Shown piece after piece: positions 35,391 to 42,542 of a stretch of DNA of 48,505 nt; within the stretch, counting starts at the first letter, position 1, and each line of letters begins with the position of its first letter. Position numbers and translations under genes: made by a program. The notes under the pieces are model-generated. The model had not been told where the DNA came from and ran no database searches. It saw only the letters and a program-made list of their open reading frames with translations. Source of the stretch: Candidatus Bathyarchaeota archaeon (GTDB lineage Archaea; Thermoproteota; Bathyarchaeia; TCS64); the NCBI GenBank assembly GCA_026014815.1, contig JAOZHP010000085.1:1-48505 (forward strand), read 5' to 3'.

Positions 35391-37067
35391 TTAACTCAGT
35401 CCTTTGATTACTCCATTCTCATCAATGTCCATATCGTTTGCGGCTGGCTTGCTCGGGTGAGCAGGCATCGTACTGATGTCACCGCAGTAAGCAATGATGA
35501 ACCCGACGCCCGTGCTTGGCTTGAGCCTCACAATCGGCAGAATATAGCCCTCCGGCGGCATCCCCTGAATGTTCTGGTTGTCGGTGAGACTTAACGGCGT
35601 CTTGGCCATGCAGATAGGCATCTTGTCAAAGCCCAGTTTCACGATTTTTCTCAAGTCCTTTCTGGCGTCAGCGTTGAGCTCGATATCCGCTACCTTGTAC
35701 ATCTGGGTGGCGATTATCCTGATCTTCTCATCAACAGGCATGTCCAGTGGATAGAGGTGATGGAACTCGCTTCCCTTCTCGACCTCTTCCAATACCATGT
35801 TAGCTAGCTCGATTCCTCCTTCACCGCCCTTCAGTACGGTGACAGTGAAAGCAGCCGGCACTCCTTCAGCTTTCGCCCAATCCATGACCACCTTGATCTC
35901 GTCATCAGAGTCAGTATAGAAGTGGTTCATACACACCACTACTCTGAGACCCATCTTTCGGGCGTTATCAACCTCGTTTGCGAGGATAGGCAGTCCTTCT
36001 TTCACTTTCTCAGGGTTTACCTCTTTCAGGTCTCTGTACTTGACGCCCGCGTGACGTTTCAACGCCTTGATAGTAGCTACAATCACCGCTAAGTCGGGCT
36101 TCAGGTCTCCCGCACGCGCTGCGATGTTACATAACTTTTCCATTCCGAGGTCCGCGCCGAACCCGGGCTCAACAATCACATAATCTGTGAGCTTGAGCGC
36201 CGTCTTGATGCCAGCTAGGCTTGGACACCCGTGGGCGATGTTCGCGAAAGGACCTCCGTGGATGATAGCAGGGGTGTTCTCCAGTGTCTGTACCAGGTTG
36301 GGCTTCACGGCGTCCTTCATAAGAATGGCCATGGCGCCTACGCCCCCAATCTCCTTTGCTTGAACTGCCTCGCCTTTACTGGTGTAAGCGACCGTGATGT
36401 CTCCCATGCGCTTTTTGAGTTCCATGAGGTCGCTGCTTAGCGCGTGAATAGCCGCGATCTCAGACGCTGTAGTGATCTCAAACCCTGTCTCGTAGGGTAC
36501 ACCGCCGTTCTTGTCTCCTAGACCTACAACTATGTTTCTGAGGTATCTGGACTCGATGTCCAGAACACGCTTCCACATCACCTGCTTGACGTCAATGTCA
36601 AGCTTGTTCTTCCTAAAGATACTGTTCTCCATGAGGCTGGTAAGCAGGTCGTGTGCAACGGTGATCGCGTGGAGGTCACCGGTGAAGTGGATGTTTATGT
36701 CCTCCATAGGTAGCACCTGAGCATAGCCGCCTCCAGCGGCGCCTCCCTTGATTCCGAATACCGGGCCAAGGCTGGGCTGCCTTAGAACAACGATGTTCTT
36801 CTTGTTTAACTGGCCGAGGGCCTGCGCTAGGCCTACAGCCATAGTGGTCTTGCCTTCACCGCTCTTGGTGGGGGTGACCGCTGAAACGATGATTAGTTTG
36901 CCATCTGGTTTGTCCTGTCTGTCTTTCAGGACATGTGCCTTGATCTTGGCCTTGTATTTTCCGTAGAGCTCGATGTCGTCTTCTGTGAGCCCTAAGCTTG
37001 CCGCGATCTCTGTGATCGGCTTGAGTTTCGCTGCTTGCGCGATCTCAATATCTGGTGGAATAGCCAT
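35391..37067 (-). CDS. fhs: Formate-tetrahydrofolate ligase
   Basis: ATP-dependent activation of formate to 10-formyl-THF. The P-loop is TPTKSGEGKTT around residue 67, with GINIHFTGD-like MEDINIHFTGDLHAITVAHD, GGPFANIAHGCPS and the conserved EPGFGADLGMEK. The 558-aa length is normal. Together with folD it supplies a THF-linked C1 route for purine or serine metabolism, or for a carbonyl branch. THF C1 enzymes are uncommon in archaea outside a few lineages. Confidence 0.95.
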   Translation of the reverse strand: MAIPPDIEIAQAAKLKPITEIAASLGLTEDDIELYGKYKAKIKAHVLKDRQDKPDGKLIIVSAVTPTKSGEGKTTMAVGLAQALGQLNKKNIVVLRQPSLGPVFGIKGGAAGGGYAQVLPMEDINIHFTGDLHAITVAHDLLTSLMENSIFRKNKLDIDVKQVMWKRVLDIESRYLRNIVVGLGDKNGGVPYETGFEITTASEIAAIHALSSDLMELKKRMGDITVAYTSKGEAVQAKEIGGVGAMAILMKDAVKPNLVQTLENTPAIIHGGPFANIAHGCPSLAGIKTALKLTDYVIVEPGFGADLGMEKLCNIAARAGDLKPDLAVIVATIKALKRHAGVKYRDLKEVNPEKVKEGLPILANEVDNARKMGLRVVVCMNHFYTDSDDEIKVVMDWAKAEGVPAAFTVTVLKGGEGGIELANMVLEEVEKGSEFHHLYPLDMPVDEKIRIIATQMYKVADIELNADARKDLRKIVKLGFDKMPICMAKTPLSLTDNQNIQGMPPEGYILPIVRLKPSTGVGFIIAYCGDISTMPAHPSKPAANDMDIDENGVIKGLS

Positions 37068-37125
37068 AATGAATCAAAGAATATTCGTGAACCCATTTAA
37101 TAACTTATCAGAAGAGAAAAAAGGG

Positions 37126-38730
37126 TTAGAAACCCTCGTGAAGAACCTTATACTCCTTCTCGGGGCCAGGCTTGGTTAAGCTCCACTCGAATCCACGCTG
37201 AGTCGTCACATATTCAGGCCAAGGCAGATCAATTGGAGGGTAGAAATCCTTAGACAGTAACGGCGGTACCCACTTGGAGCCTCCGATGCCTCCCCCTGTC
37301 CTCTCATTAAACTCCTGTTTCGCCTCCGCCAACTTTGATGGATGAGTAACCAAGTCTATTATCGTTGAGCCTAGAGTTTTAGCCGCTGTGATGATCCCCG
37401 GGTCGATACACGCCGAGTACCCATTCATCGCAAGCCTTACCCATGGTGGTAACGACTTGTTGGGATCAGGGTTCTTCAGTGAAGCGTTCGCTGTGTTCAG
37501 ACGTGTCGATGGCGCAGTCCACTGATAGTCCACATAGTCATCTGAGCCCTGATGAGTCACCCACTCAGGGAACTTGTATCGAATATCCTTGTCAATGTAG
37601 TCTATCGGAGCTATCTTCTGGCACGCCTCAGTGAATGGTTCATCCATTGCCTGGAATCCCAAGTTCTCCTGGATCTTACGTCCGAACTCCCTCGCCTCCT
37701 CACTGAACACCGGAGGACCCACCAACTGCAAGTTCTTGTAAAGGATCTCCGAGAGCTTCATGTTGCTGAGCCCCGTCCGGGTCCTCGCGATAATACGTTT
37801 AGTCACCTTGGTGCCCGTGATCTGGGCTACTCCCTTCGCTGTGTTGTCAAGCACGTTAGTTATCTGTTCCTGCATCGCCAAGAGGGGGGCTCTATGCGCG
37901 TACTGTATTTGAGCAATCTTAGGCGGAAGGTTATCAGATGTTGCCTGACCGCCCACCATAATGTACTCGTTCAGTGTCCAGTACGCCGTATAAGGAAGCA
38001 TGGCGTCCTCCACGTACTTCGTCGCTGTGTACATGAGGCACACCGCATCCAACGCGGCCGGTATCCTACCGCCGGCATGCCCCAGAATATTGAAAGGCAC
38101 ATCCTTCGGTCTAAACCAGTTCTCAGGGTGAAGCGTCTCGAAGGTATACAGCGTGTTCCAGTAACTAGCCGCGTTAATCTCGTACCTAACAGCGTTATAG
38201 CCAGAGGGATGGTAAGGGAGAGAAGCATCGAAGTAACTCTTAGCTGCGTGCACTGGTTTAGAGCCACACACCTTCTCAGCTGGCTCCCCAAAGAACTTCA
38301 AAGTACCTTTCAAGCCATGCTTCTCCATCGCGTGTTTCGCCGCAAGGAAACCGAACAGGGCTCCCGTCCCCAGACCACTGTGTGGATCTGTATGCCCAGC
38401 GGCGTAGGGGTGAAGGTTCTCGTCCCTCGGCTTTTGGTAAGGTACGTTTGCCTGACTCATACCGGGCACCGCGTCGTACTCAGCGAAGCCCCCGACCACT
38501 GGTTTTCCCTCGCCCCAGACAGCGCAGAAAGCCGTGGGCATCTCTCCGCTTCCCTCCTCGACTGTCCATCCGTCTTCCCTTAGCAGCTTCACGTATGCCT
38601 CGGCTGACCTGTACTCCCTGAACGCTGGCTCTGCGTATCTCCATATTTCCATATGGAAATCTGATAACCACGGTCTGTTCTCATCAACAAAGTTTAGTGC
38701 AGTCTGCTTCTCTTTCTGGATCTTTGCCAA
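37126..38730 (-). CDS. AbgB-like M20D protein with degenerate metal site
   Basis: A 534-aa homologue of the AbgB-like protein at 24637-26082, with the same domain order (GFAEYDAVPG, then a lid domain, then GSTIIDLVTHPSKLAEAKQEF). Metal ligands are eroded. GHGCGH is GHTDPH, so the Cys is Asp115 while His117 remains; PAEE is PAEK, so the ligand Glu is Lys153; and the late PGHSWQN His is absent (PPWVRLAMNG). The HP dyad at LPYHP stays. It may be inactive on amides or use another chemistry. TTG start with GGTGG upstream. It lies 58 bp before fhs-folD on the same strand and is divergent from mtd. Confidence 0.78.
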   Translation of the reverse strand: MAKIQKEKQTALNFVDENRPWLSDFHMEIWRYAEPAFREYRSAEAYVKLLREDGWTVEEGSGEMPTAFCAVWGEGKPVVGGFAEYDAVPGMSQANVPYQKPRDENLHPYAAGHTDPHSGLGTGALFGFLAAKHAMEKHGLKGTLKFFGEPAEKVCGSKPVHAAKSYFDASLPYHPSGYNAVRYEINAASYWNTLYTFETLHPENWFRPKDVPFNILGHAGGRIPAALDAVCLMYTATKYVEDAMLPYTAYWTLNEYIMVGGQATSDNLPPKIAQIQYAHRAPLLAMQEQITNVLDNTAKGVAQITGTKVTKRIIARTRTGLSNMKLSEILYKNLQLVGPPVFSEEAREFGRKIQENLGFQAMDEPFTEACQKIAPIDYIDKDIRYKFPEWVTHQGSDDYVDYQWTAPSTRLNTANASLKNPDPNKSLPPWVRLAMNGYSACIDPGIITAAKTLGSTIIDLVTHPSKLAEAKQEFNERTGGGIGGSKWVPPLLSKDFYPPIDLPWPEYVTTQRGFEWSLTKPGPEKEYKVLHEGF

Positions 38731-38852
38731 AAATATCCACCAATAAGATACTGTCTGAAAGTATATACAATACTTACGGGCATAGCGACCGGTTTTCCCC
38801 TAAAATTTATCACTGTATTATCCAATTGAGTAAGATGAGTTTAGGTGATAGT

Positions 38853-39683
38853 ATGGTAACAATTACCTTTGTTAAGATCGGCTATATCGCCACCACGACC
38901 CTGATAGACGCTCTTCTGGATGAACGGTCCGCACGTACAGACATTAAGATGCGGGTGATCTCCAGCAGCGTCAAGATGGATGCAGAGGAAGCGGAAGAGG
39001 TAGCCAAGATAGCCGCGGGTATCGAGAGTGACCTCTACATCGCGATAAGCCCCAACATTAGTATGCCAGGTCCTAGGAAGCTAAGAGAGATACTGAAAGA
39101 GACAGGCAAACCGATTATAGCGATTGGAGACGAGCCTTCCAGAAAAGAGGCCAGGAAGCTCCCGGAGGAGGGAATGGGCTACATCGTCATTTATGGTGAC
39201 CCAATGATAAGCGCCAAGACTGCTTATCTGGACGCGGTAGAGATGGCGCTTTTCAACGCTGACGCCATCAGAGTCCTAGCCGTCACTGGGGCATTCAGGC
39301 TTATCCATAAGACACTGGACAAGGTCATCGACCAGATAAAGGCAGGCGAAAAACCAGAGCTCCCAGAGCTGGTTATCACAAAGAAGCGGGCGTTAGCTGC
39401 AAGTGACATACAAAACCCCTACGCCTACGCGAAGGCTATGGCGGCCTACGAGGCAGCGAGAGGCGTAGCAAAACTGAGCACAGAAGGGGTCTTCAAGACC
39501 GAGGATAGAGAGGAGGCTTTACCAATACTGGGGGCGGCCCACGAACTCATGAGACACGCAGCTAAATTAGCTGACGAGGCACGTGAGATCGAGAAATCCA
39601 ACGACACAGCTGTCCGACTAACTCACTTCAAGAAAGGTGACCGACGGAAAAAGACGGGACTAAGAGACAAGTACCAGAAGTAA
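38853..39683 (+). CDS. mtd: F420-dependent methylene-tetrahydromethanopterin dehydrogenase
   Basis: Reversible hydride transfer between F420H2 and methenyl-H4MPT. The protein begins VTITFVKIGYIATTTLIDAL, then MRVISSSVKMDAEEAEEVAK, NISMPGPRKLREIL, IIAIGDEPSRKEARKLPEEG and YGDPMISAKT, the continuous family core. ATG 38853, preceded by AGGTGAT, gives 276 aa as in known Mtd; the ATG at 38835 is less likely. It indicates H4MPT-type cofactors and F420 in the cell, beside the THF enzymes on the other strand. Confidence 0.92.
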   Translation: MVTITFVKIGYIATTTLIDALLDERSARTDIKMRVISSSVKMDAEEAEEVAKIAAGIESDLYIAISPNISMPGPRKLREILKETGKPIIAIGDEPSRKEARKLPEEGMGYIVIYGDPMISAKTAYLDAVEMALFNADAIRVLAVTGAFRLIHKTLDKVIDQIKAGEKPELPELVITKKRALAASDIQNPYAYAKAMAAYEAARGVAKLSTEGVFKTEDREEALPILGAAHELMRHAAKLADEAREIEKSNDTAVRLTHFKKGDRRKKTGLRDKYQK

Positions 39684-39684
39684 G

Positions 39685-40155
39685 CTACCTGTGCCTTTTT
39701 CTACCCCTTCTCACTTTGACTGCTACGCCTGTTTTAAAGGCTAGCATCTCTTTTTTATTCAGCATAGCTTTACCGACAGCTACAACGGTCTTCTTGGAGT
39801 CCATAACTATGACCTCCTGTCCGGCTCGCAGAGACTCGTCTGCGTCCACTACGTGTTTGGCGAACAAATTCTTACCCTGCTCAACGAACTCCACGACATC
39901 ATCCAAGGCTTGAACAGTGTACCGGCGACCATCAAGATTCTCGACAAGCCTTCTCGCACCTGCTATAGTGAGTGTGAACAAAGCGTCGTTAGGCCGATAA
40001 TTGGCGACCAGCTCTCCTTCTATGGATATGTGTCTGGGTCGCCCAGTCTTTCTTGAGTATTCGACATTGGTGTTATCAGGGAACAGTGTGGCGCCGGCGC
40101 CTCGTTCAAACTGGTAATCAGCGATGGCTCTGAGCCGTTCAAGGTCTTTGTTCAT
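39685..40155 (-). CDS. PUA-domain protein resembling the C2-PUA half of archaeosine transglycosylase
   Basis: A 156-aa protein. LERLRAIADYQFERGAGATL, RKTGRPRHISIEGELVANYR and LFTLTIAGARRLVEN match the C2 domain of archaeal TGT or ArcS, and the C-terminal half (KNLFAKHVVDADESLRAGQE, VGKAMLNKKEMLAFKTGVAV) is the RNA-binding PUA domain. It has no catalytic domain. The TgtA gene 2.4 kb away lacks these domains, so this is probably its partner in trans. It shares a 63-bp divergent promoter with MBF1. Confidence 0.8.
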   Translation of the reverse strand: MNKDLERLRAIADYQFERGAGATLFPDNTNVEYSRKTGRPRHISIEGELVANYRPNDALFTLTIAGARRLVENLDGRRYTVQALDDVVEFVEQGKNLFAKHVVDADESLRAGQEVIVMDSKKTVVAVGKAMLNKKEMLAFKTGVAVKVRRGRKRHR

Positions 40156-40218
40156 GGCATATGGGAAGACGTTTATGATTTATAAGGCGATTCACTATGA
40201 AGTTTATGAGGTTTCATT

Positions 40219-40725
40219 ATGCATTGCGAAGTATGTGGACGAGAGATATATGGTCAACCCTACTACAGGGTCATCGAGGGAGGGAAGATGACTGTATGCG
40301 GTCAATGCGCACAGTTCAGCAAACAAGAGTGGGACCCAAGAAAACCTCAGGCAAGGCCGATTAGAAGACGACCCAGTGGAGCACCACAGATCAGGCGTAG
40401 AAGCGACATCGAAGTCGCAGAGTCCATCGAAGTCGTTGAAAAATATGGAATCCTCATCAGAAAGACCCGGCAGAAGAAAGGTCTGACGATTGAGGACTTT
40501 GCCAAGAAGCTCAACGAGAAGGAGTCAGTCATCAAGAAGATGGAGAAAGAGCAACTCAACCCCAACATGACGCTAATCAGGAAGATCCAGAACGAGCTGG
40601 GAATAAACCTCCTTGATACTTCCCCAGCCACTAAGGGACCTGTTTTATCTAGACCAATGGGTCCTAGGACTCTCGGGGATATGATTAAGATCAAGACGCC
40701 TAAAGACGAAGAAGAGGAAGAATAA
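40219..40725 (+). CDS. Multiprotein bridging factor 1 (archaeal MBF1)
   Basis: A 168-aa archaeal MBF1. N-terminal zinc ribbon CEVCGREIYGQPYYRVIEGG with CGQC, then a flexible linker, then a Cro-type helix-turn-helix (IRKTRQKKGLTIEDFAKKLN ... LIRKIQNELGINLL), and an acidic tail. Archaeal MBF1 associates with small ribosomal subunits in some species; eukaryotic MBF1 is a coactivator. GAGGT precedes the ATG and a TATA-like TTTATAAG (40180-40187) sits about 35 nt upstream. Its stop codon overlaps the ATA start of the next gene. Confidence 0.92.
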   Translation: MHCEVCGREIYGQPYYRVIEGGKMTVCGQCAQFSKQEWDPRKPQARPIRRRPSGAPQIRRRSDIEVAESIEVVEKYGILIRKTRQKKGLTIEDFAKKLNEKESVIKKMEKEQLNPNMTLIRKIQNELGINLLDTSPATKGPVLSRPMGPRTLGDMIKIKTPKDEEEEE

Positions 40726-41306
40726 CCATAGGCAAAGCCATTGTAGTCACGGGGACGCCTGGGACAGGCAAGACAACCCTCTCCAAACTATTATCAAATG
40801 AGCTGGGTACAGTCCACATCGAGCTCTCAAAGTATGCCATGGAGAAAGGATTCATCGTCGAGGAGGATAAAGAAAGAGAAACGTTGATCATTAACCTTGA
40901 AGAACTCGGAGACGCATTAGAAAAGCGACTCGAGGCTGATGAAAACATCATTCTGGATGGGCACTATGCTCACGATCTGGTTAACCCAGACACGGCTTTA
41001 CAGGTGTTCGTGCTTAGAAGAGCACCTTGGGAGTTAAAACAGATCCTCGAGTCGAGGGGATACAACAATATGAAGGTCTGGGAGAACCTTGAAGCAGAGA
41101 TCATTGGTATCTGTAGCAGCGAGGCGCTCGAAGCCTTTCCATCTGAACTAGTATGCGAGATTGATACCTCCAATGCATCAACTGAGGAGATCCTAAGGAA
41201 GATGATATCAATCCTAAATGGTACGGCTCAATGCGTTTCAGGTGAGATAGACTGGATGCAGTACTCTGAGACGTTAGAGATACTGAGGACTAGACCATGT
41301 ATATAA
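40722..41306 (+). CDS. AK6/Fap7-like adenylate kinase, probable ATA start
   Basis: NTPase of the AK6 (Fap7) family, implicated in small-subunit ribosome maturation in eukaryotes and archaea. The P-loop GTPGTGKTT lies close to the N-terminus, and the frame continues KLLSNELGTVHIELSKYAME, ENIILDGHYAHDLV and LRRAPWELKQILESRGYNN. The first ATG (40839) lies after the P-loop, so it cannot be the start. Upstream to the in-frame TAA at 40701 the only plausible starts are ATA 40722, overlapping the MBF1 stop as ATAA, and ATA 40728; GAGGA (40714-40718) is a suitably placed ribosome binding site. The product would have 194 or 192 aa. It overlaps the next gene by 10 nt. Confidence 0.85.
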   Translation: MTIGKAIVVTGTPGTGKTTLSKLLSNELGTVHIELSKYAMEKGFIVEEDKERETLIINLEELGDALEKRLEADENIILDGHYAHDLVNPDTALQVFVLRRAPWELKQILESRGYNNMKVWENLEAEIIGICSSEALEAFPSELVCEIDTSNASTEEILRKMISILNGTAQCVSGEIDWMQYSETLEILRTRPCI

Positions 41307-41521
41307 TTGCACGGTGCCCTAGCTGCGGTAAGTTAATGATGGCAAACACAGCCAACAGGACCAGATCATGTCCAAACTGCGGTTTCCGTGCCAACCTCTT
41401 TAACTTAAAGATTCTAGCTAGAGCACAGTCCAGTCAGGAAGCCGTTGAAGTCATTCAGCATTTGAAGGAAAAGCAGGGAAACCCTAGTGGAGAGGTAACC
41501 TTCAAACGGTTTAAGCGATGA
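41297..41521 (+). CDS. Zinc-ribbon protein, DUF1922-like
   Basis: A 74-aa protein with a rubredoxin-like knuckle pair CPSCGKLMMA and CPNCGF, then a basic C-terminus with AQSSQEAVEVIQHLKEKQG. This resembles DUF1922-type archaeal zinc ribbons. The function is unknown; nucleic-acid binding is likely. It overlaps the AK6-like gene by 10 nt and is the third gene of the MBF1 operon. Confidence 0.75.
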   Translation: MYIIARCPSCGKLMMANTANRTRSCPNCGFRANLFNLKILARAQSSQEAVEVIQHLKEKQGNPSGEVTFKRFKR

Positions 41522-41575
41522 ATATTTAGCCAATTTTTATTTACTCCGAGTTATTCCACATTAGAAAAGTTTCGG

Positions 41576-41615
41576 ATTTTTATATAGGAGCATACAATAA
41601 GATAGGTTTAGAGGT
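41576..41615 (+). promoter_or_regulatory. Promoter and ribosome binding site of the Lsm gene
   Basis: TTTTTATATA (41576-41585) is a good archaeal TATA element, predicting transcription from about 41608. GAGGT (41611-41615) lies 7 nt before the TTG start at 41623, supporting that start. Confidence 0.55.
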
Positions 41616-41622
41616 AGACAAT

Positions 41623-42045
41623 TTGGCGGCTGTAACTGGAAGAAAATTCTTCGAAGAACTAGGTCAACTAGTATCCAAGCCTGTCGTCGTCGAGGACACC
41701 CAGGGAAAGACATACGACGGAATTCTATTGGGCTACGATAGCCAGAGCATGAGCATTGCGCTGGGCGACGTCATGGGATTGCAAGGAAAACTATTTCATC
41801 GACTATTCCTGACCGGGAACACCGTCGCGAAGATAATGGCCACGGAGACTCCTTTCAACCTTAACGGCTTGAAAGAGCGGCTGGAGAGAGTCTTCCCCAA
41901 CATGGTTCAGGCCTTCCCTGAGGCAGGCATCCTCGTTGTCATGAGTAAGATTAGGCTCAACGAGACAGGCATCATCGAGGGAACGGGACCAGCGGCGGAT
42001 AGAGTAAGGGATATTTACAAACGGTTTGTATCCGAAACCACTTAA
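41623..42045 (+). CDS. Sm-like (Lsm/SmAP3) RNA-binding protein with C-terminal domain
   Basis: A 140-aa protein from a TTG start. Residues 8-75 form an Sm fold: FFEELGQLVSKPVVVEDTQG is strand 1 and 2, YDGILLGYDSQSMSIALGDV the Sm1 core, and the Sm2 motif is degenerate (RLFLTGNTVAKIMA). The remaining 70 residues form the extra alpha/beta domain of crenarchaeal SmAP3-like proteins (LKERLERVFPNMVQAF, GILVVMSKIRLNETGIIEGT). RNA metabolism or ring-shaped scaffold roles are known for the family. Confidence 0.82.
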   Translation: MAAVTGRKFFEELGQLVSKPVVVEDTQGKTYDGILLGYDSQSMSIALGDVMGLQGKLFHRLFLTGNTVAKIMATETPFNLNGLKERLERVFPNMVQAFPEAGILVVMSKIRLNETGIIEGTGPAADRVRDIYKRFVSETT

Positions 42046-42147
42046 CCCCATTTTTCATTTGAACTGACTGTTCTTCTCACCTAGCGTCAGCTTAATTGAC
42101 GTAAAGGGGGAGAATCAATAAATTTGTAGTGAACCACGTTTTCTGAT

Positions 42148-42204
42148 CACTTATATAAGTGAGAATATGGTAGATACTGCAACACGATTCCCGGACTCGG
42201 GAAT
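42148..42204 (+). promoter_or_regulatory. S30e promoter (palindromic TATA) and leader hairpin
   Basis: CACTTATATAAGTG (42148-42161) is a perfect 14-bp palindrome around a TATA element and should direct transcription from about 42181. Six nt into that transcript ATTCCCG (42187-42193) and CGGGAAT (42198-42204) form a perfect 7-bp hairpin with a GACT tetraloop, 20 nt before the Shine-Dalgarno sequence. A regulatory role for the hairpin is inference. Confidence 0.5.
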
Positions 42205-42236
42205 GAAATAATGGGATAAAAACGGAGGTGAACTGA

Positions 42237-42419
42237 ATACCAACACACGGATCACTAACCAAGGCAGGTAAGGTCAGAGCACAGACACCCAAGGTAGACA
42301 CTACAAGCACAAAAAAGAGCACAGGACCCATAAGGAAGAATAAGAGGAACTACCACTCTAGGGTACTCTACCAGCCAGACACTAGGTTCGGCGGAAGAAG
42401 AAGAAGAAGAAGGAGGTAA
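42237..42419 (+). CDS. rps30e: Ribosomal protein eS30 (S30e), ATA start
   Basis: A 60-aa basic protein with the S30e opening PTHGSLTKAGKVRAQTPKV, then the conserved RKNKRNYHSRVLYQPDTRFG core and a C-terminal run of seven Arg. S30e is a small-subunit protein shared by eukaryotes and part of the archaea. An in-frame TGA (42234-42236) lies directly before ATA 42237, and no ATG, GTG, TTG or CTG occurs anywhere in the frame, so ATA is the only workable start; GGAGGTG (42224-42230) sits six nt before it. If ATA is a sequencing error for ATG, the call of S30e is unaffected. Probably its own transcript, ending at the hairpin after the stop. Confidence 0.9.
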   Translation: MPTHGSLTKAGKVRAQTPKVDTTSTKKSTGPIRKNKRNYHSRVLYQPDTRFGGRRRRRRR

Positions 42420-42431
42420 CCTCCCCCAGAG

Positions 42432-42462
42432 CCAGAGGGCTTCTGGATAAACTTCATTTTTA
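42432..42462 (+). terminator. Possible terminator after S30e
   Basis: CCAGA (42432-42436) and TCTGG (42442-42446) form a 5-bp hairpin with a GGGCT loop, followed by a T-rich stretch (about 42454-42462). Position just after the S30e stop fits termination. Confidence 0.4.
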
Positions 42463-42542
42463 AACCATTTTTAGATCAATTTTCTGTTATTTTCAATATG
42501 AAAACGGTAAGAATAATACAGATGGCAGTGTAACACATCCCC

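Noticed and set aside
37552-38583. Long open frame (about 343 codons) on the plus strand
   Set aside because: It is antisense to the M20 protein; its translation is Arg/Leu/His-rich with no recognisable family, as expected for a shadow frame.
40839-41306. AK6-like kinase starting at ATG 40839
   Set aside because: This start would delete the P-loop, which is clearly encoded in frame upstream.
42395-42416. AGA/AAG-rich triplet run that could be called a microsatellite
   Set aside because: It encodes the Arg-rich C-terminus of S30e and needs no other explanation.
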